Shown one piece after another: positions 1-12,108 of a DNA stretch of 64,000 nucleotides. Position 1 is the first letter of the stretch. Each line of letters begins with the position of its first letter. Origin of the DNA: Bolinopsis microptera. Its lineage: Eukaryota; Ctenophora; Tentaculata; Lobata; Bolinopsidae. The translations under genes were made by a program, and so were the position numbers. The stretch covers positions 5,167,001-5,231,000 of the forward strand of contig NC_087073.1 in the NCBI RefSeq assembly GCF_026151205.1. The letters run 5' to 3'. The notes beneath the pieces were generated by a model. It was not told the DNA's origin and made no database searches. It saw nothing but the letters and a program-made list of their open reading frames with translations.

Positions 1-399
1 TACCTGATATAGCCTAACGAAAATCTGGTTATTTTCACGACAAAAAACTAGAATAGCTGTAGATGATTAGAATAAAATTTGTTGATGTCTCTAAATTGGC
101 TGCTCTCTTGTTTGCGTAACGGGAACGCGCGAAGCTTTTAGTGTTGTGCAGCGCCAAGAAGAAAAACGTCGCGTTTCTCGATTTCATATCACGTACGCTG
201 TGTAGTTTTTGTCCTGTTATTCAGAACATGTTGTGACTGGATTAGGGTATTTAATCCAGGGCTCCAGAATCATACGATCCTAACTTGCTCTGATGAGGCG
301 ATAAGGCGCCAACCCTTATTTTATCACTGTTTCCAAGTGTACCTTAGCCCCAAAAGTCATTTCATCGAGATTTCAGGGTATTTATGATCCTCGTTTCAG

Positions 400-1088
400 C
401 TCTGGATCTACTTGACAAGATGTTGACATTCAACCACCACCACAGAATTAATGTTTGGGATGCTCTAGCTCATCCTTACCTGAGACAATACTACGACCCC
501 CATGATGAGGTAACCGGAATTGGAATCTAGTGTCCCAACTTCTATACTTCTATATGATATTGGTTTCACTGACAACTAACAACTAACAACTAACTAACAA
601 CTAACAACTAACAACTGACAACTGACAACTGACAACTTGTCTGTTGAGATCAGTGAAATTTTCACCCACATCTCGTTTTTATGTGTACTGTGATCAAATG
701 AGATGGTTGTAAGCCGTTTTCTAAGTGCCCGATTTATACTGAGTACTGACCACACGGCACACTATCAAATAAGATCGAGATTATTATTTTGTAACACGCT
801 ACCTTTTAACAGCCAGTCGCAGATAAGCCATTCACTCTTGAAGCGGAGGTAGATGACGAGCCAAAGGAGATTCTGAAAGCCAAAATATATGAAGAGAGCT
901 TAGGCTTCCCTAGCACCTGTTATAACGGTACAATATTAAGTTCTAGGTTGACTAATGATCATTGTCCCCTCGCTCAGGGACTTTTATACATCAGCTTTTT
1001 ACAGAGTGTCAAGTTGACACTATCTTCATCTTGTGTACACTATCTTGCAATGGTTTCTCCAATGGTTAGAGATTCCCTGTTTCACTAA
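400..1088 (+). CDS. MAPK1: ERK-type MAP kinase, last two exons (partial)
   Basis: This is the C-terminal end of an extracellular-signal-regulated kinase; the catalytic core lies upstream of the window. Exon 400-509 enters in phase (two bases complete an Ala codon), follows a TTTCAG acceptor and encodes [10 protein letters not shown] followed by [16 protein letters not shown], the kinase-lobe end typical of ERK1/2. It ends GAG|GTAACC. Exon 813-1088 follows an AG acceptor in phase 0 and opens with [19 protein letters not shown], matching the acidic common-docking segment and helix L16 region of ERKs, and ends at TAA. After the ERK-like part (about residue 32 of the exon) the reading continues about 60 residues of unfamiliar, Ser/Leu-rich sequence, longer than the usual short ERK tail. 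Either this species has an extended tail or a donor inside the exon (a GGTACA near 926) is used. Assignment to ERK rather than p38 rests on the LTFN and DDEPKE stretches. Confidence 0.85.
574..638. repeat. short tandem repeat, ACTAACA/ACTGACA
   Basis: A run of ACAACTA and ACAACTG units sits inside the ERK intron (510-812). It shifts from the TA form to the TG form midway, as expected for a decaying minisatellite. Confidence 0.85.
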
Positions 1089-4000
1089 CTTTCACTTCAG
1101 GTGAAACACCTTCGAAACCTTAGACGCGGGAAGCAGATAGTAGAGATTTTAACCGGCGGCAGAACCTCGTGGTGGGCAGATAACTTATTATATCACGAAT
1201 ACAAAGTTGACAGACAGTTCACATTGTTCCTAGTATCAAGTAATCGTCGTCCACGGCTCTGCTCTATTTTTCATAAATATTTTGTTTTATTGTCATGAAA
1301 ATAAACTTATCTAAGGAATATACGGACGCATTGTTAGGTTCAATATTATTTGACACCTTGAACGGACGAATATTTAAATTGGTTGTTGGTGTGATATAAT
1401 CGGGGTGAAAAAGCCTATTTTGAATGAGAACCTTTCTTTTCTATATAACTATTAGGATTCTAATGATGATGATGTTTGTTAATTCAACGTGTCCCGGGGC
1501 GGGCATGAAATTTGTTTTTAAAGGAAGATCTTTGGCGGAAAGATCGCCATATTATTCGAATGTTAATTTTTCATGCATGTTTGATGACACGTTCATAGTG
1601 CAACATCCATTTTTACCGCACAATTACACACAGAGTTACACATTTAGATTTGAATTGCATACTTTATTTTTTATACGATTTCCTGAATAGAGAGCTGCAG
1701 CCATAATAATATTTTACTAACCTACGTAACCTGGTAATAATCCGCTTTAAAATGAGATTGATTTTAGAATAATCATTAATCTACCTAATATTTTCTTTTA
1801 ACCCAATCAAATATTCAAATTGCTGTGCTGACTTTGCAGATAAAATATGTTCAAATTTGTGTCTAGTAGATTGTATAGATAATTAAGATGTGTTGCTCAG
1901 TTGCTTGTTTCAGTCATATAAACATGGCCTAAAGCTCAAGCAATTCCAGATAGATTGGCTATTTCATTAGTTTAAACTATTATCATATATAAGTTAACGA
2001 CATATTTGGTTGGCGATAAGTCTGTGGCAAATTTCAACATAACCTATTTTTAACCTCACAAGATTTCGAGAGTAAGGAACTTCTTATCATATCATATGGA
2101 GCTTGTGTTTGAAACGTGAAATATGCCACTAAGCTTTATCAGCCTCAATTGTATATACTTTAATGAGATTTGGTAAAAAAGAGCTTGATAAAGTGATATA
2201 AAAGTGATAAGATATGCACAAGTTAAAACATAACTCATAGCAAGTGCTCCTTAATCGGTTTTAATTTTATATTTGTTGAATATTTCTCTGAATCTCAAAA
2301 CGGCTTTAATTCTTTGTATTAATGGCAACAAATTGTGATGAATTTTGAAATGAAATGCTCCTTTTAGGTTGTTATCACCTCATCAACAAACAGTACTGCG
2401 CCCATCGGTAATAATCGTAGAACGATAATACTCTAAGGAAATCCTCGTTCCCTGAACCTCACTATAGCCAATGCACTGATATGAGTTGATATGAAGTGTT
2501 ACAAGAATGTACTGTGTAGTCTAGAACCGTGGAGATCTTGTAACTGGATATTATAGCTGTGTCCCTACTGATCACAATTCACAGCTGTGTTACTAGTTTA
2601 CTGTTATCCACTTTCTGCAGTTCCTTCTGTTCGGATAGTGAGGTGATGGTAACCACCACCTCGGTGGAAACTAACTGGCTGTATTATGGGTCGTACTAAC
2701 TACTATGTATCATTATTTCTTTTACAAGCCATTTTCTATCGATTAGGTCACCAAAATTAAACAGTGTAACTTCACTTAATGATCAAATAGTCTTGTTATT
2801 AAACATTTTGACCATATAATATTATAATTACACCAGACTGTAGAGTGTAGATACGTATCAGACAAAATTTAAACCCCACGACAAATCACCAACTTATCGT
2901 CTCGTTTGTTGACCAGATGGCGGCCCTCTTGACGCACATTAATTAGGATTAGAGTGGTAGGGTATCCGCATAGGGGCGCCACTAGAATGTTGCAAAGGCC
3001 AGATTACGATAGATTACTGATAACTGAAACATACGTCATACGATAGATATACTGATACATCGCACACCTCTATCAAAATATTACCATCCGTCCAATTCCA
3101 TGCCATAATGAAGAACGAAGCTGGCCATACCAGGGCGTATAGTACTGATAACTGATAGAGCGGCACTATCAATTACTCCACTGATTGCGGAGTAATACAG
3201 TCTGGAGAAACTGAAACATTACTGTAACCTGAACCTCGGACCTCCTCTGACATCAGGTGGCATGAGTATGGTTGTTGGCAGGTTCTTTCATGCCATGCCT
3301 CAATCGCTATTGTACCCCATCTTCCTGTTTCGGTAGTCTTGCAAGTCCTCCTTCTAGACTCCCGAGGTCTGTTGCGTTGATATTAATTGTTATTTTAATG
3401 TTAATATGGTATCTACTTGTGGAGTCCTTGAGGGTAGCTAACAGGAGTTACCCTCTGAGGACATGGCGAGAAGGCTTACTGCAGGAGGCCAGCCACCGTC
3501 GACCTTGGCAGAGAGAGAGAAAGATAGAAAGAGAGAAAGAGAGAGCAAGTCGTCAGTCTGAGTGGGAGTTGTATCGTGCTAGTGTCGCCCTGGAAATGGT
3601 TTTTACTAACACTAACGGAACCTCACATAATCTGTTGAAAAACTAATTTGATGAGAGAGTGATTAGTCTACTTGAAACGAGGCTATTTTGTGGCTATTTT
3701 GTGGATTAGTAGTTCGGTATTAAAAGAATGCGAGAAATTTAGTTAAATCTAATTAGACATTAGAACGAGCTGAATGGCTGACGTCATCATGTTAACGTTA
3801 CGATACAGTAGTGTGTTCTCGCATGCTTCTACGTCATGAATCTTCCTTAAATGTTTTGAATATGCGACTATTTTAAATCACTAAGCAGTGCATAATTTCG
3901 ATGCTCATTTATTTTTAAAGTTTTAAACACTTGCTCCGATGACTTTTCTGCTCACGCCCTTTTTCCAATATTTTCAAATGTATTTAAAATTTTATTGAAA

Positions 4001-5521
4001 TAGCTCAAATAGCTCAAATAGATTCATCGGTATATCATTTTGATTCATTGGTGTTTTGGATTTGTCCACTGCTCGCTCTAGCTCAATTTTTCTCAATTTT
4101 TCTGAATATCAGCGCCAGTTAAAACTTAAAATCATTGTCAAATGTCAATGCCATTCTTCCTGTATATAATAAAAAAGACCACATCTGCGACAAAATTACT
4201 ACAATTGCTCCTCAGTACAAGTGTTTGCAAGATAAGATAAGATAGATCTCTCCCGGTGGCAAATGTCATATTTCCACTATTAGCTACCAATCAACTGGAG
4301 TACTTATCAAGCATTAAGTATTGCATTAAACCATCCACTCTTACTTTTTATATTACTGCTACTACTACTACCTTAAAGTTACTACTGTTAAAGATTAAGA
4401 CCTAATTGTAAGAACGTGCAGGAGCGATGCATGGTGGCATTATGTTCGTTTAGATCAGTCTGCTGTCGTCTTCAACATTCCGCCAGAGCTCCGCACTTGA
4501 GACAGTTATAGCCGTCAATTTATTGTTCCACGAACATTCACTGCCATTTCTTGTTTGATTATGTGTCCCTGTTTAGGAATAAGTTTGAATATGCAATATT
4601 TGTAAGGAACTAAAAATATTAGACTATACATACTCCTCTGCAATTCACTCATTCAGCTGTAAAGTCAGAATCGATTTCTAAACCAGAAATTCCCTTGAGG
4701 TTTGACGTGCCATGGAATCGTCAGTTTAGGAATAAAAGGCATTGTGTCTCGTCTTGGTAATTTCTCATCTCCTATATTTTGTTTATATCGAACATCTTTT
4801 TAAATGAATAATGCGACTCGGCCAACAAATTGCAAAATCGATTTCCTGGAAGCACGGCGGCCATGTGCCTTTGTAATTGTACCCTTTACCTTATACTCAG
4901 TACGTAGTACAATGTACAATGTACAATGTACAATGTACAATGTACAATGTGTACTATTGAGATGCTGATACGTACTCTAAGTATGTGATCTGGACTATAG
5001 TATGTAATACTCGCTATGACTTCTCGTCAACTGCCAACATATTATACTGTACATTGTACAACAAATCACCCGACAATTCACTATATAAGTATATATACTA
5101 GCAGTTGTATACTCTGTCAGCTGCTGTAATCTCTCTGTGTATTTCTGACCGTTTTACTCCCCTGTCGTCACAATACTGTACTTACTGACTCTCGTGAACC
5201 TTCGTTTTGGTATTGAACAGCCAGCCTTGCTCGTTTACAGCTTTACTTCTTCGAGAGTTTATTGCATAATATTTCGGGTGAAAATTAAGTTAATGTGATT
5301 ATGTTTAAAGCTGCAAAGTACCTATTTGACCACATTCCTGAATTAATACCTAATTTGTTGAGACACTTGTCTTTAGCCTTTATTTTACCAGTTTTGTAGT
5401 TGCTTGTCTATCTTATCACTCTGCTTTCCTGTCCAATTTTAATGAAGTATGCATCATGTTTCTGATTCTGCCCTTCACTCCAGAATATAGCAGATTCTTT
5501 TAGCAGTGGTTAAAGTAAGAA
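1089..5521. other. 4.4-kb gene-free interval
   Basis: I see no supported gene here. Open frames up to 124 codons (3272-3646, with an Arg/Glu-rich run from a GA-rich tract at about 3508-3545) have no recognisable domain and no splice-site pattern. A mildly GC-richer patch at 2880-3000 and simple repeats are the only structure. The last few hundred bases should hold the promoter and 5' UTR of the GPCR gene; a possible acceptor TTTTAGCAG lies just upstream of its start codon. Confidence 0.5.
4906..4951. repeat. ACAATGT tandem repeat
   Basis: About six copies of the 7-mer ACAATGT. A related inverted sequence (GTACATTGTACAAC) occurs at about 5049-5062, so the two could pair. Confidence 0.85.
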
Positions 5522-8362
5522 ATGGCCGATGCAAGTGATCGGTTATCATTTGGGGATCCGTCCCAGAATACCAAGATGTTCGGAGGTCTCTTTGTGTTGC
5601 TAGCATCTTGGGGTCTAGGAGGGAACTTGCTGCTCTGTGCTCTGATCTACCAGGGTAACTTGTGGACCATGATGAACAGGGGACTGATGGCTGTTAGCGC
5701 GGTGAGTGTTAGTGTTATTTCCTTATTGATAATTGGTTGTCTGATTACTATTGTACCTTGTAGGGTTCACATATTACGTCAGCATCCTAGGGTTTCGAAT
5801 TTAGCCGAAATTTAATTTTGACCTAACAACCATGAGTAAAATAGTTGACGGAGGGTCTTAGAAAATTGCCAAATATTTGATATTGCTGACGTTATACTTA
5901 TATGTAATATATGTAAATAAACCCTTGTCCGGTTATCCCTTGTATGCTTTGTAGTCGTACTACTGACGGTGGATGGCAGTGGTATCGTATATCACTGTTA
6001 TCAGTAACTTGTTGTTATTTTCATGCCAGAATCTGTAAATTAGTATCTCAGCTAACACGCCATATCATGCCCACAGTTGGGGATATTCCAGTCTGTTTTC
6101 TGTCTTCTACCAATCGGAATCAGTGGTATTAACGAGGCGTGGGACTTTGGTGATGTGTGGTGCTCAGCGTACCCCTACCTCTATAGATTCTCTCAGGTTA
6201 GTACTTGTAACAGGACTCTTCTCATCGATGTGCTGGTTTAAGAAGGAAATTATCTTATTTTGAATAACATTTTCAAGATAAATACCATCTTTCAAATTTA
6301 AATCTCTATTACTTGTGTAATAAAATCCGGATTACTTGTTTCATTTAATTTCTAAAGTGAATGTAGGAGTTACTTAGTCAAACAATATTTCAGATAAGTT
6401 TGACTTATATGATAGCACTCTTACTTTTCTACAACATCATGGCCCTACGGACCGACAACAACCCCTCAAAAACGCTTAAAACCTCTTCACTGTGGGCTCC
6501 TGTTGTCATCTTCCTTCTACCATATCTCATCCTTCTACCTCCTGCTTTGGTACGTCGAGTTATTTCGTTTTTATGTATAATACCAAGTATTAACTTTTTC
6601 AACAATGCATAGTGCCACTGTTAATGCAGGTGTTGACTGATCTCTCATTTCTGAGTGATCAGCCACCTCTCACTTACTAATCATCATGCTACTGACTATT
6701 CACTGATTATTGCTCACTATTTTTACTCACCAGGTGTTTCTGTTTGCTCACTGTTTTTACTCACCAGGTGTTTCTGGAGGATTTTGGTGTGACTGATATC
6801 CAGGAGGACAGATCTAATCTCCACGCATGTACGATTGTTGTTACAGATGAATCCGACGGTTACCAGAGTTTTAGGGCTGTCGAGGTAAGTCATAACCCTA
6901 TACCAATTACCAAGATACTTGTACTTCAATCAATTTCTACCCCAAATATTGAAAAAATAAACGAGTTAGTTACTTAGTCAGGGACGTTTAGTTTGATATG
7001 CCTAGTGTCTTATCGACTATGTTGCTAACATTGTGAAATAACTTTGTTAAAATTGAAACATAATAGCTAACTGAATTGTCATGCTTCTTACAGGTTGACT
7101 TATCAAATATCAACAATGTTTAAAAGTTGTTGTGAGCGTGCACAGTTTTACAACAATGATTGAGCTAGTGATGAAGTCCATTGTTAAACCAACATACTGC
7201 AGACTGTGTTCGGGTTGATAATACCATACATTGGGGTGATCGTGCTGTTTGGGTATCTAGTAGCCCTTATTAACCAGAGAAAGGATAGCAAAACCTGCAA
7301 TATCACTGACTCATACGAGTTTAAAGAATGTGATTTACCTACAAGAACATCTACAGAAGTTCTCAGTGATAACAACTCCGGTAAATTTTATGTATTTTTA
7401 GTTTTTCTTAACTATTTGATCGCGGTTCGGTTCATCAGTATCAGTATAGCTCAATTTATTAATTTCACTTGTCAATATTATGCATAATATATAATTGTCC
7501 ATACTAGTACTCCATAATTTATATTACTATACTGCAATTTTTCGGACCGTTTTCACTCTGAAGGATTTCAGACTCTGATGTCCTGCGATCAAGCTTTGAA
7601 CTCATCTTTTTGAAGCGTAAATCATCTAATTGTTTGAAAAGTTATGTTTTTGTGTTGGTATTTTATTGCCTGTGTTTACACTTCACATGTAGTATCCCAA
7701 AGTTATTATTCGTTCTGTCTATGTACACTTCTATCCCATTTGTATTTCGTAAAAACTGCTGACTGTTTTGAAATCTGTGTGTCAATGATAGCGGTAGTAT
7801 TATTTATAATTTGTTTTGACACTTAACCTTAAACAGAAGCGGATATACCAGTGCACATAAACTACAACGGTACACGAGATGAGGCTATGTCCCCCGTACA
7901 CACGATGGAGAGTCTTGCTGCAAGATCAGATAAGCATACTGAAGTAGTCATCTACGTCCTGACGGGCACTTTCCTGCTGGTCTTCGCTCCTTACGTTAGT
8001 ATACTCATTTTTCATTAATGGTTACCATCTTTTAGTTACCCAGTATCATAGTATTGAGTGGAAGGTTTGTAGGTTAAACTTTTTGAAAACACAAATTATG
8101 CCTCGTTGAATAGCTTACACGCTTATATCTGTCCCTGATATGTAGTCCTCCTACTTACCAACACTTCTCCCTGCAGTTGTATCAGACCCTAAGTGAACTA
8201 GCAGATCCGAACAAGATAAAAGAGAACAACAGTCTCTTCAGATTCCTCTCCCACTTTCTCTCGTACATGGTGGTCCTAGTTAACCCCACCATCTACACTC
8301 TGCAGTACCCCACCATCAAGGAGTCCCTTATGAAAAGAGATCTTCTCAAGTTTAACAAGTGA
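5522..8362 (+). CDS. rhodopsin-family (class A) GPCR, seven exons
   Basis: A seven-transmembrane receptor of about 364 residues at the plasma membrane; ligand unknown. Exons: 5522-5701, 6077-6196, 6394-6549, 6768-6884, 7203-7380, 7837-7994, 8177-8362. All junctions are GT-AG and phases match (phase 0 except phase 1 at 7380/7837). Visible landmarks: TM1 with Gly-Asn (SWGLGGNLLLCALIY); the TM2/ECL1 WDFGDVWC signature carrying the conserved TM3 cysteine; TM4 VVIFLLPYLILLPPAL; an ECL2 exon with one Cys (HACTIVV) that could bond to TM3; TM5 LIIPYIGVIVLFGYLVAL; TM6 FLLVFAPY; and TM7 VVLVNPTIY, a good NPxxY. The DRY motif at the end of TM3 is not seen (ALR stands there) and the CWxP of TM6 is reduced to FAPY. 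The start ATG is the only one before TM1. The many introns argue against a recent retrocopy. Confidence 0.87.
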
Positions 8363-8846
8363 GGGAAATTCCCCAAAGAACAGCAGAGCTGAGCTGATGA
8401 AGATGAAAGTTATCCAAGCAGTTAATATGACAAGACTTTGTCTGCAACTGGACTTTGTCAGCAGTTATTTTCGAGAAATGACCGACTGATGAGTAGGACG
8501 AATTTAAGTAGAGGATGCGGAACAAGATCCCAGAACATTCAATATAAGGACAATTAATTTGTCATGAGAACCTTGCTATTTAGTAGATAGTAGTGAATTT
8601 AAACAGTTGTAGAAGTTTCGTTGACAATTGACAAAGAAAAGAGTTTCATAAATTTTACTAATCAAATCAGCAATCCATTTACAAACAGTAACGAACATTA
8701 TTTACAAATAAAAATCTGAACCTTTGAAAATGTTTAGTCAAAACGATCAAGAGTCAAAATTTATTGGACCTTCGACTTTCACATGCTTCAAAATTTCAAT
8801 CACCATAAATTTAAATCATTTAATAATACAAAAACATGAAGATAAA

Positions 8847-9149
8847 CTAATCCATGTCTAAAGCGAACTCGTCATCATATACTAACTTATATTTACCATT
8901 GTCCCTAACTTCCATCCCGAAAAACTCTTTAACTTGTTCGATAAAGAACTCATCCCCGAGATCCCAGTAGAAAGTGAGCACATAAAACTCTGCTGCCCAC
9001 ACAGCGGTCCACTCACTGAAAGCAACCTCCCAGTCGGTTCCTTGATACCCGAACGCAAAGAGAACTCCTAGTGCGAGGCTGAAGGTCAGGTTAACGAGGG
9101 ATAGGAATTGGCGGACGGTAACCCAGGCTGTTCTCTTCTCCTTGGTCAG
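8847..9149 (-). CDS. FRAG1/DRAM/SFK1-family terminal exon
   Basis: This is a terminal coding exon of a DRAM/TMEM150-like multi-pass membrane protein. It follows a CCCCTCAG acceptor, is in phase 0, and reads 100 codons to a TAG. It opens LTKEKRTAWVTVRQF, crosses one membrane segment (LSLVNLTFSLALGVLFAFGY), then has SEWTAVWAAEFYVLTF, the last helix, and the acidic tail WDLGDEFFIEQVK. It is paralogous to the exon at 9472-9761 (shared TFYxDLGDxxxIEQVK). It could be joined to exon 2 at 9882-10069 or to exon 2 at 11379-11566, both of which end in phase 0. Because the other terminal exon is frameshifted, this may be the functional 3' exon for one or both cassettes. Confidence 0.7.
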   Translation of the reverse strand: MTKEKRTAWVTVRQFLSLVNLTFSLALGVLFAFGYQGTDWEVAFSEWTAVWAAEFYVLTFYWDLGDEFFIEQVKEFFGMEVRDNGKYKLVYDDEFALDMD

Positions 9150-9471
9150 CTGAGGGGATTTAGTTTTAATTACATTGTCTGGTGGTTTATGTAATATCAG
9201 TAGAATGGTTGTTCGTTAATTGTGATTGATCATCTTACACTGATAAAAATAACGTATGGTGCCGGTAGATTATGTAATTTAGCGTGTCGGCTTTTTAAAG
9301 TTTCTGACATACTCAGCAGTCAGCTACCGCCTAAGTATTATATCTCTCGAATCAAACCTAAAAGTTCGGAACATGATGTTGACTGTAATGTGAATATGAA
9401 TATGAATAGTTTGTTGGCAACCGGTACTAACGAAAAACACATAAAACCGCTAACCTCTCTCTCCCACTCAC

Positions 9472-10500
9472 TTAAACATCATCCTCCTCATCATTACTAA
9501 GTCTCTTGTAAGTATGCTTCCTTGACCACTTGTCCACCTTGACTTGCTCGATGTAGTAATCATCTCCCAGGTCGAAGTAGAAAGTACCGATGAACAGTTC
9601 GGAGCAGATGCAGGCACCCCACTCACACACGGGTATCCTGCCAGCATCTACCTTGTCTTTCACCACCAGAAGAGGAAGAGCATTGTGAAAGTGAAAACTG
9701 CGATAATGACAGCTAGGATCCTGCGGATCTGGACCCACTTATCTGCCTGGGCCCCGACTAACTGGAGATGTGGACTTGTCAGGAGTCAGGACAGAGATAG
9801 TTTGGAATTTGTATCAGTGTTTTATGTGTAAAAGGTGGGGCATTATGGACGCATTTGAAGGAAAAAAAAGTGTTTACTTACAGGAATTTCCTTAAAGCTG
9901 CAGACGATACACCAGAGAGCAAAGCATACGAAATACATGATGGCACCAATGTAATGTATCGTCGGTTCTTCTTCACAATTACAGATTGCTAGTAGCATTA
10001 ACCCGATCGAACAAGGGAATCCTAGAACCCAAGCAGTAACTTTGGACGCGTAAATCTTACCAGAGGTTTCTACGGATTATATATTGGTGAATTACAAGGT
10101 TTCAAAGAAAAGGGGCTTTAAATTAACGATTGCTCCATAATCATCAGCCTGTCACATGTGCAGTGTACATGACTTACCGTGCGTCCTTCACATATTTTCT
10201 AAACAATTCTAAACAATCTAAATAATACAAGAGAACGCTATTTTCCTTACCTACAATCCACACAAAGAGAAACATGACAGAAGCAGCAACAACCAGACCG
10301 ATAGAGAATACGTACTTTTCCGGGACACCCACCCCACAATGGGATATCATAGGAATAGGCCACAGTTTAACATGGCCGTTGTAGAGGGATATGGCCCAAG
10401 AGGCCACGGTTGTGGCAAGTACTAAGAAACATTGTATTGCAGCCACGTATCTTGATTGGAACCAGTTTCGTTCAGGGTCAGGACCGTAGTCGCTTGTCAT
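9472..10500 (-). pseudogene. FRAG1/DRAM/SFK1-family gene A, last exon frameshifted
   Basis: Exons in order on the minus strand: 10500-10251, 10069-9882 and 9761-9472, with phases 1 then 0 and GT-AG sites. Exon 1 gives an N-terminal helix and the family hallmark LWPIPMISHCGVGVPEKYVF, followed by GLVVAASVMFLFVWIVG. Exon 2 encodes TAWVLGFPCSIGLMLLAI, then CNCEEEPTIHYIGAIMYF and a further helix. Exon 3 opens in frame (ADKWVQIRRILAVIIAVF) but meets TGA at 9662-9660. The homologous continuation (GRIPVCEWGACICSELFIG, then TFYFDLGDDYYIEQVK) lies in the other frame down to the stop at 9472-9474. So a one-base loss or equivalent near 9660-9670 separates the halves. Family members are multi-pass proteins of the lysosome, Golgi or plasma membrane linked to autophagy or lipid handling. 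The break may be inactivating, a sequencing error, or bypassed by using the exon at 8847-9149. Confidence 0.75.
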
Positions 10501-11378
10501 GGCTTATTTCTCTGTTTTAGGATAGCGGGAGTTAGCAAGTGTAAGACTGAGCCTGAGAATGTATGACACAGTCGATAGAATAGAAAATGCGTTTCACTGA
10601 CATGGTCAAGAACTCCATCCCAATGAAGCCGTGTATTTATAATCAGTCATAGCTTTTGGATCTAGAAAATGTAAATTATTTTTTCGATATTTGTAAATCA
10701 CTATCAGGCTTTCACAAATGTTTAAAAAATGGACATGTTTCAGCAAACTAAAGAACTCTTGGCGATAACTGGCGAAACCTGCTTGAAAGTAACCTAATAA
10801 GCTGATGTAGAGATAAGAAGTTCACAAATCTGCTTCACATGACACATTCTGTGACGTCACAAATACACGAGATTAAAATATTATCGCTCCAACTCAAAGC
10901 ACATGGTTTATATTCACATCAACTTCGCCCTTCGCTACAAATAGATAAAATCCAGGCGAAATCACAAGCTAGGCTTAACTTGTTTACAACGGCCTGTCTC
11001 ACATACAAAAGTGAAAGCAAAGCTGTCCTCGTAAACAGGTCTGCTGATACAGATAACCAACATTGGATTAACTATTCAATGTCGACCCCCTGCCACAGAA
11101 CAGCCCACCCACCACTATGATCACGTGATCAGGCCATCTTTCTCTCTGGCTGATCTTTCCAGTATTCTCACACCGGTCGCCATCAATAAATTCGCTTGAA
11201 TGGAATGAGTTGATAGATGGTGATTGGTGATAGTTTGTATAAAATTCATGTTCCCAGTTCCGATGTCACGATTGTTCCATAATTCTTATGTTATACAACA
11301 TGTTCATAATATATAAATATAAAGAATATTCATTATGTTATGCGAACAGTGTAAAAATACCCCTAACTAGCTACTCAC
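10501..11378. other. spacer between DRAM-like cassettes
   Basis: No gene supported. It should contain the promoter and 5' UTR for the cassette starting at 10500; a CTAAAACAG acceptor-like site lies 14 bases upstream of its ATG on the minus strand. No third exon homologous to those at 9472 or 8847 was seen here for the upstream cassette. Confidence 0.5.
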
Positions 11379-12108
11379 GTTGAGTTCCTTGAAGCTGCAA
11401 AGTAAGCAGTAGATGGCAGTTGTGAGGAAGTAAGTAATAGCCCCAATGTAGTGAAGATTAGGTTCCTCCTCGCAGTTACACACCGCTAATACCATCAGAC
11501 CGAGGGAGCTTGGGAAACCGAGCAACCAGGCTGTTTTTCTTGAAGAGTACACTTTACCAGCACATTCTGAAAAAGTGCAATTTTAAACGCCTGATTTGTT
11601 CGACTGTTGATACAAAATTCGTTTTTATAAGCTTGTTTGTTTGTTTGGGGAGCAAGAGGGGACAATTATATGGAACCAATATTTAAAAATGTTTGTCACG
11701 GATGTAAAATGATGGCGAGACTACAAACCTCGTATTAAAATATCTCTGTGAACGAGATCTGCTTTTTAACAGTTTAGGTAGATAAATAAGGTAAGGGCAC
11801 AGAATTGTGTAGCAGCCCTCTCCTAAAGATTAATAAAAGTACTCACCAATAATCCAGATGAAGAGAAACATTAGAAAAGCGGAACACACCAGACCGATCG
11901 AGAAGACAAACTTTTCAGGAGGGTGAACTCCGCAGTAGGAAATCATAGGAATAGGCCACAATTTGACATGGCCCATATACAATGCTATTGCATATGATGC
12001 CAGGGTTGTTCCAACTGTTAACAGACATTGTAGCAAAGCAACATTCTTGGAGTGAAACCAATTCTTGTCTGGGACTGGTCTCGGATCAAAGTTCTTCGTC
12101 ATATCCAA
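11379..12108 (-). CDS. FRAG1/DRAM/SFK1-family gene B, exons 1-2
   Basis: Exon 1 is 12108-11847 (ends ATTG|GTGAGT, phase 1). Exon 2 is 11566-11379 (after TTTTTCAG, ends AAC|GTGAGT, phase 0). Both exon 2 copies in the cluster are exactly 188 bp. The protein is closely similar to the neighbouring cassette: LWPIPMISYCGVHPPEKFVF, GLVCSAFLMFLFIWIIG, then TAWLLGFPSSLGLMVLAV and CNCEEEPNLHYIGAI. No terminal exon lies between it and the downstream cassette, so it must either splice across gene A to 9761 or 9149, or be truncated. It is a tandem duplicate by sequence. Role as for the family (multi-pass membrane protein, autophagy or lipid-related), inferred only. Confidence 0.72.

Noticed and set aside
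281-330. CTGATGAG resembling a hammerhead ribozyme core
   Set aside because: No GAAAC strand and no pairing stems in the right order were found nearby; the same holds for the CTGATGAAG at about 8394.
3272-3646. 124-codon open frame with an Arg/Glu-rich run
   Set aside because: The composition comes from a GA-rich simple tract; no domain, no conserved start context and no splice structure around it.
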